A stretch of DNA of 64,000 nt. Origin: Mesostigma viride. Its lineage: Eukaryota; Streptophyta; Mesostigmatophyceae; Mesostigmatales; Mesostigmataceae. Made by a program: the position numbers and the translations under genes. How positions within the stretch are numbered: position 1 is the first letter of the stretch; every line of letters starts with the position of its first letter. This document shows, in pieces, positions 31,808 to 41,827 of this stretch. The notes below the pieces were generated by a model that searched no databases, was not told the origin of the DNA, and saw only the letters and a program-made list of their open reading frames with translations. The stretch covers positions 2,169,005 through 2,233,004 of the forward strand of contig RPFO01000123.1 of assembly GCA_009746045.1 (NCBI GenBank). The letters are read 5' to 3'.

Positions 31808-32200
31808 TCAATCCTTTTTAACAACAGTAATGGATAGGGAACCAAACTCCAAAGTGAGAGGAGTATCTGAAGCAGATGCAGATGCAGCCCGTTTAGGGGG
31901 AGAAGAAGGAGGGGTAGCAAAGACTAGAGCTTCTACTGGAGGGCGACCATGAGGAATAGGGCGTACATGCAGGCCTAAATCTGTTTGGCTATGATCTATA
32001 AGGAACTGCTGAGCTTCTTCAAAGGACATAAATTTCTTATACCTAATTACGTTATATTCACGATTCTGAACGATCTTCCTAGCGTCGGACCAAGAAAGGA
32101 AAATGGAGGACCATTGAGGCGTAATCACTACGTAATATTTAGCTAGACTATTATCGCTAGAAGAATGGGAAGGAGCAGTAAAAGATCGCCGTTGGCTCAT
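31808..32200 (-). CDS. Small 5' ORF, viroplasmin/RNase H1 N-terminal-like domain, 130 aa
   Basis: It lies between the primer-binding site and gag. Residues 20-68 read KYYVVITPQWSSIFLSWSDA, then RKIVQNREYNVIRYKKFMSF and EEAQQFLIDH. This matches the small fold shared by eukaryotic RNase H1 N-termini and caulimovirus inclusion-body proteins: YYVV...GIF.SW.....V......YK.F.....A..FL. In RNase H1 the fold binds RNA-DNA hybrids. The C-terminal half is Pro/Ser-rich. It ends 94 bp before gag. A hybrid-binding or translation-related role in the element is inference only. Confidence 0.7.
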   Translation of the reverse strand: MSQRRSFTAPSHSSSDNSLAKYYVVITPQWSSIFLSWSDARKIVQNREYNVIRYKKFMSFEEAQQFLIDHSQTDLGLHVRPIPHGRPPVEALVFATPPSSPPKRAASASASDTPLTLEFGSLSITVVKKD

Positions 32201-32727
32201 GGTAACGCACCTGGTAGGTCTTGAGCAGTCAAATGAGGAGAACGAGGAGAAGGCGACTTATCTCGGGTGTCTGAAACCGAACCAGATTGACGACGCACGT
32301 AGGGACGATGTTTCCAGCGCCAGGTGGTCGTAAGTATCCGGTTTCAAGAATTCTGCGTCCGGCGAAGGGTCGTCTAAATACGAAGCAGGCACGATGCAGA
32401 AAAAGGGTAATCTACGAGACGCTAGCCGTCTCTCTATCGTCGAACCAAAACCAGCAACTGTCTACGGCAGTAAACCATCTTTCTAAGGAAACAAGACGAG
32501 GAGCAGGAGCTATATACGAAAGGATTTTCCGCTTCGAGCAGGTCTAACGTCTAGGCAGGGCGTGTCCTGAATCAGGCAGCACTATCCTCCTAGCTTGACG
32601 GCGACCCGCCCATTACCTGTCAAGTACGTGTCGTCTTCTTTTTCCCAGCCGCGGAAGGGTTGATTCAATGACGTATGTTGCAAAGGATCGTCGTCTCGCT
32701 CTCTATCTAAACTACCTCCGAGTCCAT
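32201..32727 (-). promoter_or_regulatory. 5' leader with primer-binding site next to the LTR
   Basis: The minus strand directly after the 5' LTR reads A, then TGGACTCGGAGGTAG (about 32712-32726). TGG pairs with a tRNA CCA end, so this is the likely minus-strand primer-binding site. I cannot assign the tRNA with confidence. The remaining leader, about 500 bp, has no convincing ORF. Confidence 0.65.
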
Positions 32728-33298
32728 TGTTACGCCGCAAGCCTCGGCCGCCACCTCTACCTCTACCTGTCCTGATACTACCTAAACTAGTGAGGCTGCT
32801 TCTATTTACACCCCTAGCGAAAGACGACCGAGACGAACCAGATCTCAATGCATTTACATATGTACTACTGTAATACGCCATAGGCCATTTAATCAAACCC
32901 GTTTACTCCAGGAAAAGAGGAAGGAAACACAACTAAACTGCCGTGACCCAAGCTAATATGTGCTAATTCATTTAACACACGCCGAGTGACCACACAAGGA
33001 GTGGAACGTGCATAAATGGTCACCAACGGTCCAACAGGCGCGGGCCGACCTGGCCCTCGCCTGCAGAAACACAGAAACACAAGCAGGTGCACAGATGCAC
33101 GCCTGTCCACCACATTCTACAAAAGGATAAGGACCACTAATATAGTACGCGGCGCGGCGCCCAAAGGCACCCACTATACCACAGTACTGTTACGGGGACA
33201 ATCATGTCCAAACTAGAACTGCACGTAACCTAGGAACAACCGAGGCCAAGGACCTAATTTACGTCCGTAACTACAACGAATTGTTACGCGACGTAACA
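32728..33298 (-). repeat. Chromovirus 5' LTR
   Basis: 571 bp and, apart from one substitution, identical to the LTR at 22528-23098. It should contain the promoter. TATA-like elements are not clear enough to place. Confidence 0.95.
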
Positions 33299-33330
33299 CA
33301 AATGCTAGCAAAATTTTGCTAGCATTTGTC
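33299..33330. other. Right part of a 34-bp perfect palindrome used as target
   Basis: After removing the chromovirus and one TSD copy, GACAAAT on the left (22521-22527) joins to GCTAGCAAAA and its complement TTTTGCTAGC ATTTGTC. This makes a perfect 34-bp inverted repeat centred on AAAATTTT, with the insertion point in its left arm. Confidence 0.85.
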
Positions 33331-35560
33331 ACCAACTAGGGCTCCGAATGGCGTAGAACTTTGTACAAGGTTAGAACAACTAGTATTCATCACCACTGCA
33401 AAGTTACAGCATAATCTGAGATCAACTATTGTTTCTATATGCAAGTGCAAGTGGTTTAGGTGGCCAGTTTTTGCCTTGGATCTGGAGTTAACTTAGGGAG
33501 TTCTATGGCAGGGATTATGGCCCATGGCAGGGAGTACCATGTAAACTTAACATTTTGACTCAACTACTCCACCACTAGCCAGACACATCCCGGGGAGTGG
33601 TGGGATCCAATCCTAGGTCAATCTGACAATAAACTTGCCATGGGCCATAATTTATGGGGAGGTGGCACCCCAAAAACCTTAAAACTTGACCCATGCTAAT
33701 ATCACTTGAATTTCAGTTGCACCATGCTAAATTATGATTGGGGGCACTAAATAACATCTCTAGTGAGTTGTCCATGCACTTGTTGGGGGTACTACCCCCA
33801 AGTATACGCCAATATAGCGCTATAAATAGAAAAAGACGCTAATTAGGGCTATGTATGCCCCAGCCCATGCACTCATTTGTTGGCAAAAAAAAATGTAGCG
33901 TCTATAGTTCCCTGAGTTTGTAGCTTGCTGAGCTATTTACATCATGAAAATGACAAAACCTTGAACAGTTATTAATTTCCCCGCAAAAGTACCCTTTTTT
34001 TACCGGACATTGGGAATAAACATGTCATAAACACTTCAGATTAGGCAACAAAATGTAGCGAAAATCCGGCTAACAGGGGGACAGCAGTGGTCCAAGTCCC
34101 AGGTCATTCCGACAAGTCTAGCTCAAGTTATTGCGTTTGGCGTGCTAAAACCTGAACATACGCTAAATGAGGTTTTTCTGTGTATAAGGCCACCTAGGCA
34201 TCATGTTTTCCATCCAAGAAGCCAAAAAACATGCCCAACTCGATCACACAACATAAGAAAAGGCTAGGCACCTCATCTGCCCTCCCCTGCCCTCAGCATG
34301 GCCAGCCTTGCCAGCGTGCGCATAGCAACACCATCGCTAGGCATACACGCACCAAGAGAGCATACACTAAGCTCAGCCCAAGGTTACCATGTAAATTTAT
34401 GCCAAGAACTCAGCAAGTATACGTGTAAAAACCTTAGAAAGACTGCCCAAGCAATAGAGGCAACTGCAGCCTGCAAACTTGGCAGCAAATCATACATGTT
34501 GTATGCCAAGCATTCACATCCTATCCAGCTTGCCTTGCTGCACACATAGCAGGGAAGTCTTAATGGTTATAGCTCAAGGAAAGCAATGGAAACACCTATC
34601 TAATGCAATGCCACTCATGCAGTATGGCCAGCAAAAGAACCACTCTCACCTTCCTTTCCAATAGGGCAATTTGCTAAGAAGCTGATGCCAGCTTGTTAGC
34701 CTCTAGGCACATGCCGGATGTCGTTCTAAAACAGGCGTGTCAGATCCGGCACATAACAAAGCGTCTGAGCAAGGTCACGTCCAAAGGATTATGGAAAACA
34801 AATGTCAACACATTACCAACAACTTGACCTCGGCGCATTTAGCATGCCAGCCACAAACTACACGACATTGTACGAAATAGCTAGGAATCTGACGATGCAA
34901 CCGAAAGAAATGGAGCGCTTCCTGCAGGGAAACTGCCCGAAAAAAAGGCGAAAGGCCGACGTTAATGCACCTGCCTGCGTGGAAATGTTTCATGCATAAA
35001 CTGGCACGCAAGCTCGAACAATAAAAGACATCATCCATTGATCAGGCGAACAAGGAAGGTGCGCCTTCCGTGAATACGTCGAAGGCGACATGCGCAGGCC
35101 TGCGTAGGTTCTTACCTTGAATGCCGGAAATGTAAAAGAAACCGGGAAGCTTCGGCACAAACTCGACAACACCATTAAGTTAGCTTCATAATCGCTCTTT
35201 AGAGCCTACGTTGCCTCACAATAGCTGCCGTAAACCTGCATTAAATTTCATGATCCGCAAGAGAAATTATATCCTGGACCCCCGCGCCCGTAGCCGTTCG
35301 AGAAATTAGCGATATTGCAAACCGTAAACTTTCCGCCACGCAATGAGGTCATCAACTAATCTTCTGCGAAATTCAAGCATTTTTTCTAGCTGTTTACGTG
35401 CCATATCGATTAATATTGCATAAAGGCATGCCGCCATGGCCACTTCCGCGAGGGTTGAGCGGTCCGGGCACACATTATACACCGTACGGACGGTACCGCG
35501 AATTTTTTGGCGCGGAAAATATTCGGCGCGCCACGTCCCCTTATGTTAAAAAAAGGCCAT
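33331..35560. other. Intergenic, no gene recognised
   Basis: About 2.2 kb of moderately AT-rich DNA. The only local structure noted is the hairpin TTGGGGGTA-C-TACCCCCAA near 33782. Reading frames are below 85 codons and carry no recognisable domain. Confidence 0.5.
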
Positions 35561-35673
35561 TTCAGGTGTTGTGGCAAGGCAGCCGGTGTACTGGAAGGGG
35601 GCGGCCATCTACGTCGGCCACAAGCCCTGGCATGCGACCCCCGCGGCCCCAATTAACGACTCCAGACGCCCCA

Positions 35674-36497
35674 AGTAAGTAAGTAAGTACTTGCGTGTCA
35701 TGCGCAAAGGCATGCCACGGAGTACTATGCTAATCTCATTAGAAAAATAATTACACAAAAGTTTAAACAAATATCGTCTGCATCATCCCCCAACCGTTAA
35801 GCACTAGATGGGGATGTAATCCTCATCCGAGCTGTCCTCTACTGCGATGGCAGACGAGGCGGTAGTGTAGCGGCTATCCTCAGGACCAATAACCTCCACC
35901 TGCGGACTTCTACCCTGGCTAGCAACGGGCCGCGGGGCCCGTGGGGAGAAAACAGGAGCATACCCCTCGGGGAGGTGCTTATCGCAGATGGCAGCCCATT
36001 TCTCCTTGTCAATCATGCGGGCGCGGAGTACGGATAGTCCCAGAAGCCCTGCATCTTCAAGCAGTTGTGTCACATAGTAGGTCCGGGTCGCGCCGCGCCG
36101 GTGCCCGGCGCGCGCAAGTTTGCCAGTGGGTTGCGATGGGACAAGGGGACCCTGCCGTAGGAGGAGGTGTCTACCTGGTTGGCCCGTCTTAAGCCCCCCG
36201 GCAGGGCCCACATCGGTATTCACCTGGTCTGTGCGGGCAAGATGGCCGGCAAAGATCGGGAGGCGGCGGTGTCGGATGGTATAGGTGACAAGAGGGAGCT
36301 CGCAGTAGAGCTCGGCGCCCGGGTGCGGCGTTCTTGGTAGCGGACGCCGAGGATATGACGGAGCATTCGAGTGACGGTGCCGTCAAGCTGCTGGCTCAGC
36401 GCCTGGTCCAGGGTCCACGCCTCGCAGCCATAAAGGAGGATGCTGAGGACAAGGGCCTTGAACAGAATGCGCTTGCGTCGCTCACTCAGACGCCCCA
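35674..36497 (-). mobile_element. Minus-strand LINE ORF2 3' end with 11-bp TSD
   Basis: The TSD CAGACGCCCCA lies at 35663-35673 and 36487-36497. The 3' terminus at the left is an (AAGT)n run (35673-35690), unlike the (TTAA)n of other copies, so this is a separate subfamily. The insert is 5'-truncated. The right TSD copy overlaps in sequence with plausible ORF2 codons, so the exact right boundary is uncertain by a few bases. Confidence 0.65.
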
Positions 36498-36560
36498 GCT
36501 TAGGGGAATACAGCAGTAGTAGTGTAGAATAGATAGACCGTGGCCATGTACATTCTCGCA
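35804..36560 (-). pseudogene. LINE ORF2 reverse transcriptase C-terminal fragment, second subfamily
   Basis: One frame reads KRILFKALVLSILLYGCEAW, then TLDQALSQQLDGTVTRMLRH, matching the LTYGAEAWTL region of the copy at 15045 with many substitutions. After frame changes it continues YVTQLLEDAGLL and IDKEKWAAICDKHLP in another frame and ends in an acidic EDSSDEDYIPI tail. It is the thumb-to-C-terminal part of a non-LTR reverse transcriptase, frameshifted and truncated. Confidence 0.75.
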
Positions 36561-36843
36561 TGATTTATCTAGCACCATTGAATCCGAAAGGCTTGCATCA
36601 CTCCCCGGAAAGGAGAACTTTTGCGGATGACTGTAGGTGTAAGTTGGCGATGCCCTAGGATCCAGATGGAGACGTCCGTCCTATAGTCAGCGAAAGTTGG
36701 TGTGAGAGGTCCCCAGTTTGATTCAGGTCGGATTCATTTGCAGATCCCGTTTTCCGCGTTTTCCGCGGACCGGCACTGAACGCAAATGGTTTTCACCTTT
36801 GCGGCGTGCCAAATCAGAATGTACATTCTGATGTGGCACGCCG
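36550..36843 (+). mobile_element. SINE-like element, copy 2, with 11-bp TSD and terminal hairpin
   Basis: The TSD CGTGGCCATGT lies at 36539-36549 and 36844-36854. The body matches copy 1 (11621-11866), including the A-box-like TATAGTCAGC and B-box-like AGTTTGATTC. It contains a small TTTTCCGCG duplication. The 3' end folds into a near-perfect hairpin: GCGGCGTGCC, AATCAGAATG and the complementary half ending GGCACGCCGC (36800-36844). Confidence 0.75.
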
Positions 36844-36945
36844 CGTGGCCATGTCATTGCATTGACATATGTACGCCTCCTAGAGGCAAGTGCTATACCA
36901 GCTGATTCACGAGCATTATTTAGCCATGTACATTTGTGTCGTACT

Positions 36946-37310
36946 CAGACCAGCTAGGTTCAGTCGGTTGGGCGGCTGCGTTTAGGGTCTGGCGAGCTGG
37001 CGGATGGCGAGGCAGGAAGCCCGGGAGGGTGCTGGGCGGCCACCAGTGCGCGACTAGTGTCACCGCTGCCTGCCGGACCTGAGGGCGAAGCTGCAGCCGA
37101 AGCTGCAGACGTATTTTCATTGCCGAGCGCAGCCGCCAGGCTGCGTTGCGTCGAGGCGCGTTTGTTCGCCATATATTGCGTAATAGCGTCGGAAATTTAT
37201 ATCAGCATGTGCGTCGTAGAAAGACGCATCGATTGTGATATTCACAGCTAAATTCAGTGCTCAAACGTGAAAGTTATGAGCTCCGCCGTCAGCCATGGCT
37301 ACCTCGTGGC
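36946..37310 (-). pseudogene. LINE ORF1 5' end with its 5' untranslated region
   Basis: The minus frame from 37172 reads MANKRASTQRSLAAALGNEN, then PSGPAGSGDTSRALVAAQH and PDPKRSR, about 70 codons before the match ends. It is clearly homologous to the plus-strand ORF1 start at 39484. The upstream part (37180-37310) also matches that element's 5' untranslated region. The two copies are arranged head to head. Confidence 0.75.
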
Positions 37311-37317
37311 TCGTGGC

Positions 37318-39341
37318 TACTAGTAGCGGCTATGGGATTATGTGTACCTACTATGATGTGCCACACCCAAGATGATGCCTAGCTTTATTTAGTTAAGCTG
37401 TGCCCATGCAGAGAGCTGCTCTCTGCTGAGAGCCACGCTTTAGCTTTTGTATAGCTATGATGATCTTCCCCACCTATGACGGGCTCCCCTTAGCTGGGAG
37501 TTGCCCGAGACTCTGGGTGGTGCAGGTGCCCTAGGGCACGTACCTAGCCCCTAAATGGTCTTGCTGCCGATTTTCCGCCAAAAAGTGACTTACAGCCGAT
37601 TTGTCGGCACCTACTCGGGGGACCAGTTTGCGAGAATACTATTGGGAATTAGGAAACGTTTAGCTGAGAAGAATGAAAGTTTATAAGTTTCTCCAGAACA
37701 TGATACTAGGGTTTGCTATATTTTGACCAAGTTTAACAGGTGTTCCAGACCGTCAAAGTACAAGGGGTCAGGGTATTTTTTCACGTACAACGTGCATTCC
37801 GGAAAACGACGACCTGGCCATGGCGGCTTGCGCCCACGCATGGCATTTACGTTTGCGTTCGAATTTTCTGGCCAAACTTAGGATATTGATTTTATACGTC
37901 CTAAAGATCATACAGGCCAATTTTTGGTTCGCGGGAATGCCATTTGATAGGTGTCGGCAGCGTTCTTGCTGGAAAAAACTGCGATCAGGCCGGACGATAG
38001 AAACGTTGACAGCAATACCTTTCCGGCGTATTTTAAAGGATATATCGGTTTCTTTGTACTTTTTATGATATATCTTAGTCGTAAACGTGCAAGGGTGGCC
38101 ATAAATCGCCGAATCCAGCGACCATGCTGCACAACTTTGGTGTGCCGAAATGCGCCATTTTGCGGCCACCGCCTGGGCCAAGGTAACGCCATCCATGCCT
38201 GGTAAAGCTTAAGCATCGTTTTCCTATCGATGTTTGACGTTTATATATACGTTCTAGCTTGTGTAGCACATTCTTTTTGCATTATTCATGCTCTTTCTTG
38301 ACCCTGGCCTGGCCCCTTTCTAAAACACCCTTCTTAGATGCTTCCCTCAGTCAGTTGACCTGCCACAGGGTGATGGTGATAAGTTTTAGAGGCTGTATGG
38401 GTTTGAATACCTCCATATATGTTTGTTATACATTTCCCACACACATATTGCATGAGTGTGAGGCAGTTGGCTGGTCTCTGTGGCATCATCAAGCATGTAA
38501 CCGGTGAGTAGAAGCTTCCCATTGTCAGCATGTGCCACCAGGTGTGCTGGCCATCACCTGGAAAGCTATAGCAGCTTAGGCCTAGTTTATCCTTGCTAGG
38601 GCAGGCTGAAATAGGCTTAAAATCACTAGTTTGTTGGTGGCTGCCTCCTAGAATGCATGCCTTGCGTAGGGTATCCGTACCACGTTACCTACGTGCATGG
38701 ACAAGGTGGCACCTGCACATAGGTGCCATGTAAGGGCAGTGTGATGATGCAGTTATGTTTCCCCATCATTGTGGAAGGGAAATGTATTGTTTGGCATGGT
38801 TGGGGGCCATATTAGTAGGTATTAGTAGGTAGTATGCCCACTCCTACCCCCTTGGTTGCTTTTTACCAACGGTACCCCTATGGGCTGTACTGGGTGTAAC
38901 TGCTGGTATACCCACCCAAATGATGACCCCAATGGCTCAAACTGTTCAGCAACTAATTGTTTATCATCCCTGAAGTGGTAGGTGCCTAGCTCTTACAACA
39001 TAATTCAAAATGCACATTCTACCAAAAATGAAAACGCTCGTCTTGACCCCCCCGACTTTGACGGCAGTTATACATGGCCTACGATGAATATATGTGAGGT
39101 TGTGATATATCATGGCTTAGGGCAACTCATGGACATGCTTGCCCCCCAAGGACAGCCATTGGATATTGCTAGGTTGTACAGGGGCTGGTTTACAAAATAG
39201 GTGAGTTACTGCCGATTTATCGGCAGCATTTCCGCCCATTTAGGGGCTAGAGCAAGTGTTGTTTACATTCCCACCCTTCCAGGAAGAAGCTTAGAATGTA
39301 TTATAGGCCATATGCCCCTTCTCAAGGGCTATGTGATGATG
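37318..39341 (+). mobile_element. LINE 3'-tail segment split by a DNA transposon
   Basis: The parts are 37318-37547 (CTATGATGTGCCACACCC, GCAGAGAGCTGCTCTCTGC, CCCCTTAGCTGGGAG) and 39251-39341 (AGCAAGTGTTGTTTACATTC, GCCCCTTCTCAAGGGCTATG). Joined, they follow the 3' untranslated order of the LINE at 40920-41330 but stop before the stem-loop. It lies between the two head-to-head LINE 5' ends. Confidence 0.6.
37548..39246. mobile_element. DNA transposon with 11-bp TIRs and CTAG duplication (1.7 kb)
   Basis: CTAG at 37544-37547 and 39247-39250 flanks perfect terminal inverted repeats CCCCTAAATGG/CCATTTAGGGG. Subterminal palindromes GCCGATTTGTCGGC (left) and GCCGATTTATCGGCAGC (right) sit close to both ends, as transposase-binding repeats often do. 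No transposase is recognisable. A 142-codon minus frame (37768-38196) and smaller ones have no known motif. I take it as a non-autonomous element of unknown superfamily. A 4-bp TSD is unusual outside TTAA-targeting and Sola-like groups. Confidence 0.7.
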
Positions 39342-39344
39342 AGC

Positions 39345-41330
39345 CACGAGGTAGCCATGGCTGACGGCGGAGCTCATAACTTTCACGTTTGAGCACCGAA
39401 TTTAGTCGTGAATATCACAATCGATGCGTCTTTCTAAGACGCACATGCTGATATAATTTTCCGCCGCTATTACGCAATATACGATGAGCAAACGCTTATC
39501 GACGCAACGCAGCCTGACGGCTGCGCTCGGCAATGAAAATACGTCTGCAGCTCGACCGGCTGCAGCTTCGCCATCAGGGCCGGAAGGCAGTGGTGACACT
39601 AGTCGCGCACTGGTGGTCGCCCAGAATTACCCTCCCGGGCTCTCCTCGCCCTCTGCATCGCCTGACCCAAAGCGCAGTCGTCCAGGCGAACCTGGCTGGT
39701 CTGAGCGTGATTTTGACGTCGATAGGCTCTTTACCACCTTCGACGCCAACAGGCCTGCCTTTTTCGACATGCCACCCATCAAGATACTGGAGCTCGTGTT
39801 TTACGGGTCACACGCCTCACTGCTGGCCCTGTGCCAGCAACTCAATTTCCATACCCAGCTTTTTCGCAACGGAGCTGACGGCCGGTATTCCCACCGCGTC
39901 TCAGACTCGTCGACCAACCTGGCCGGCTGGTCTCGCCCCCGCCTTCAGCTCGCAGCTCTCTTTACCCTCACTAAGCGCTCGGCCCGGAGGACCTTCTGCA
40001 CCCCGCCCCCATTACCGAATCCACCTTCGTCCACCACCTCCACGCCGCCCTCTCACAGCACGTGACGCCCATTGCTGCAGATGTGGCGGCGATTGCACGC
40101 TGGCTGCTGAGCTCCCCACCGCCACCGCTCCCCATCCCCACCGCCACCGCCGCCCTCCTCGCCTCCACCCCCCCCCCCCTCCGCCTCCACCGACTCCATC
40201 ACCGCCCAGCTCCGCGACATCGACCAGCGTCTTAAGGACAACGCCATCGCTATCGAGGTTCTGCAGAACACCGCAGGCCTCACCGCCCAGGCGGTGAAGG
40301 ACGTTGCCGCCAAGCCAGCCCCGGCTGGCCTGGCCGGCGATGCTCCTCCCGGCCATCACCACCTGCATGGGCGGACATGCTTAAGCAACACACCACCTCC
40401 ACCACCTCCGCCGTCGCAGCCCAGCTTCAACGGCAGACGCTTGACCTCCGCGAGGAGGCCGAGCTCGCCAAGCGCAGCCTCAACGGACGTCATTGTCAAG
40501 AACTTCGACATGGAGGAAGGTGAGAATTCCGAGAAGCTTATGCGTGCGTTTGAGAGAGAAATCCTTGGTCGCATGGGTCTTAATGGTGAGATCGACCTGG
40601 TCGCCCACCGCCTTCCCCGCGCGCGCGGGGTAAGGCAGGGGCGCCCCCGCTCCTTCTCACCTTTAAGACCCCGGCCGACAAGGTTTCGTTCCTCAGACGC
40701 CGCAAGCGGCTCGAGAACACTCCCATCACCGTGGACGACGACTTGACCCTGGCGCAGCAACAACGGCGACGGGAGCTATGGCCGACCTAACTCCAGCTCC
40801 GGCAGACCAAGGCGGGCCAGCCGGTGTACTGGAAGGGGGCGGCCATCTACGTCGGCGGTACGTTGGTACAGCAGTAGTAGTGTAGAATAGATAGACCGTG
40901 GCCATCATTGTACATGTACGCCTCCTAGAGGCACTATTCCAGCTAAGCCACGCGCTTTATTTAATCATGTACATGTGTGCCTATGATGTGCCACACTCCC
41001 TGGATGATGCCTAGTTTTATTTAGTTATGCTGTGCCCATGCAGAGAGCTGCTCTCTGCTGAGATGCCACGCTCTAGTTTTTTTTTTTTTTTTTTATAGCC
41101 ATGATGATCTTCCCCCTCACAGGCATGCTCCCCCCTTACCCGGGCATAGCGTGATAGACCATGAGGGTGCAGGTGCCCTGGTGCACCTAGTAGAGCAGGG
41201 GTAGCTTACATTCCCACCCTTGCATGAAGTAGCCTAGAATGTATTAAAAGCCATATGCCCCTTCTCAGGGCTATGTGCTACATCTACTCCCAACGGAGTG
41301 ATGTTGATAATTAATTAATTAATTAAGGGC
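39345..41330 (+). mobile_element. LINE ORF1-only copy: 5'UTR, ORF1, 3'UTR with stem-loop
   Basis: It starts with the 5' untranslated region shared with 36946-37310 and continues with ORF1 (39484-40860). The 3' untranslated region follows directly (CAGCAGTAGTAGTGTAGAAT, GCAGAGAGCTGCTCTCTGC, a T-run at 41079-41094) and ends in stem-loop ACTCC-CAAC-GGAGT (41286-41299) and (AATT)n. No ORF2 intervenes. The same ORF1-to-3'UTR junction is seen at 13675, 14200 and 35672, so ORF1-only elements form a family rather than one deletion. Confidence 0.75.
39484..40860 (+). pseudogene. LINE ORF1p (L1-type), frameshifted
   Basis: The N-terminal frame from 39484 reads MSKRLSTQRSLTAALGNENT and FDANRPAFFDMPPIKILELV, a conserved-looking segment of unknown role. 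After shifts near 39990 and 40200 the sequence gives QLRDIDQRLKDNAIAIEVLQ, a likely coiled coil. At 40480-40620 it gives IVKNFDMEEGENSEKLMRAF with ILGRMGL and EIDLVAHRLPRA, the RRM of L1 ORF1p. The C-terminal domain follows in another frame (LENTPITVDDDLTLAQQQRR with RELWPT). ORF1p binds and chaperones element RNA. At least three frame changes and a stop after RELWPT make this copy defective. Confidence 0.75.
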
Positions 41331-41339
41331 TATGTTATA

Positions 41340-41827
41340 GCAATTTCGGCTCCGGTTCCACGCATCCAAGCGCCGCGCCCCAGTACGTGGCCCGTCCTGA
41401 CTGGTCTGCTCTACGCCCGGTCCGAGGAGATCCTGAGGACTGGACGGACGCCGAGCACGAGCGGAACCGGTGCCGACTGGAGTACTGTATGGCATGCCTG
41501 TGCCGATTATCTTAAACTCCCCTCAAAGGGCCGGCCAGGGTCAGCAGATTTTGAGAAATGGTCCATATTGCATTATATATCTCTTGAACCCCATCTGCAC
41601 CGTACCCCCTTGGGGGGGTGCTATTTATAGCAGCTGTGGGGCATAGATATGTGACCAATGACATGACCCCAAAGTTATTCAGTTTGATATAAAAGCATCA
41701 TTGGTTCCAAGGGTGGGCCAGAAAATGTTATTTGGCTAGATACTCTCATACTTACCAAGATACCCATACTCAGTCCGTTCTGGTGGTTCCAGTTGACACA
41801 ATTGAAGGGTTAATATCAACAACAACA
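41340..41827. other. Intergenic between LINE copies
   Basis: Single-copy-looking DNA with no frame of note. It contains the near-palindromic CCCCCTTGGGGGGG at about 41606 and a short CAACAACAACAACGG run just before the next LINE fragment. Confidence 0.4.

Larger units (their letters stand above)
22528..33298 (-). mobile_element. Complete Ty3/gypsy chromovirus (10.8 kb) with two extra ORFs
   Basis: Long terminal repeats at 22528-23098 and 32728-33298 are 571 bp each, begin TGTTACG, end GTAACA and differ at one position (22911 T versus 33111 C). A 5-bp TSD CAAAT lies at 22523-22527 and 33299-33303. In minus-strand order: LTR, primer-binding site, small ORF with a viroplasmin-like fold, gag, protease, reverse transcriptase, RNase H, integrase, chromodomain, a long ORF of unknown function, polypurine tract, LTR. 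Reverse transcriptase before integrase plus a chromodomain defines a chromovirus. One LTR mismatch in 571 bp means a recent insertion, yet pol is broken by several one-base shifts. Confidence 0.95.
35566..36945 (+). mobile_element. Plus-strand LINE ORF1/3'UTR copy, interrupted twice
   Basis: ORF1 C-terminal coding (VYWKGAAIYVGHKPWHATPA, 35575-35672) resumes after an inserted minus-strand LINE at 36498 with the 3' untranslated start (TTAGGGGAATACAGCAGTAG). It is interrupted again by the SINE-like element at 36550-36843 and continues CATTGACATATGTACGCCTCC to about 36945. The same order without interruptions is seen at 40800-40960. Confidence 0.7.

Noticed and set aside
37768-38216. Transposase in the CTAG-flanked element
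   Set aside because: The 142-codon frame has no DDE or zinc-finger pattern and overlaps equally long frames in other phases.
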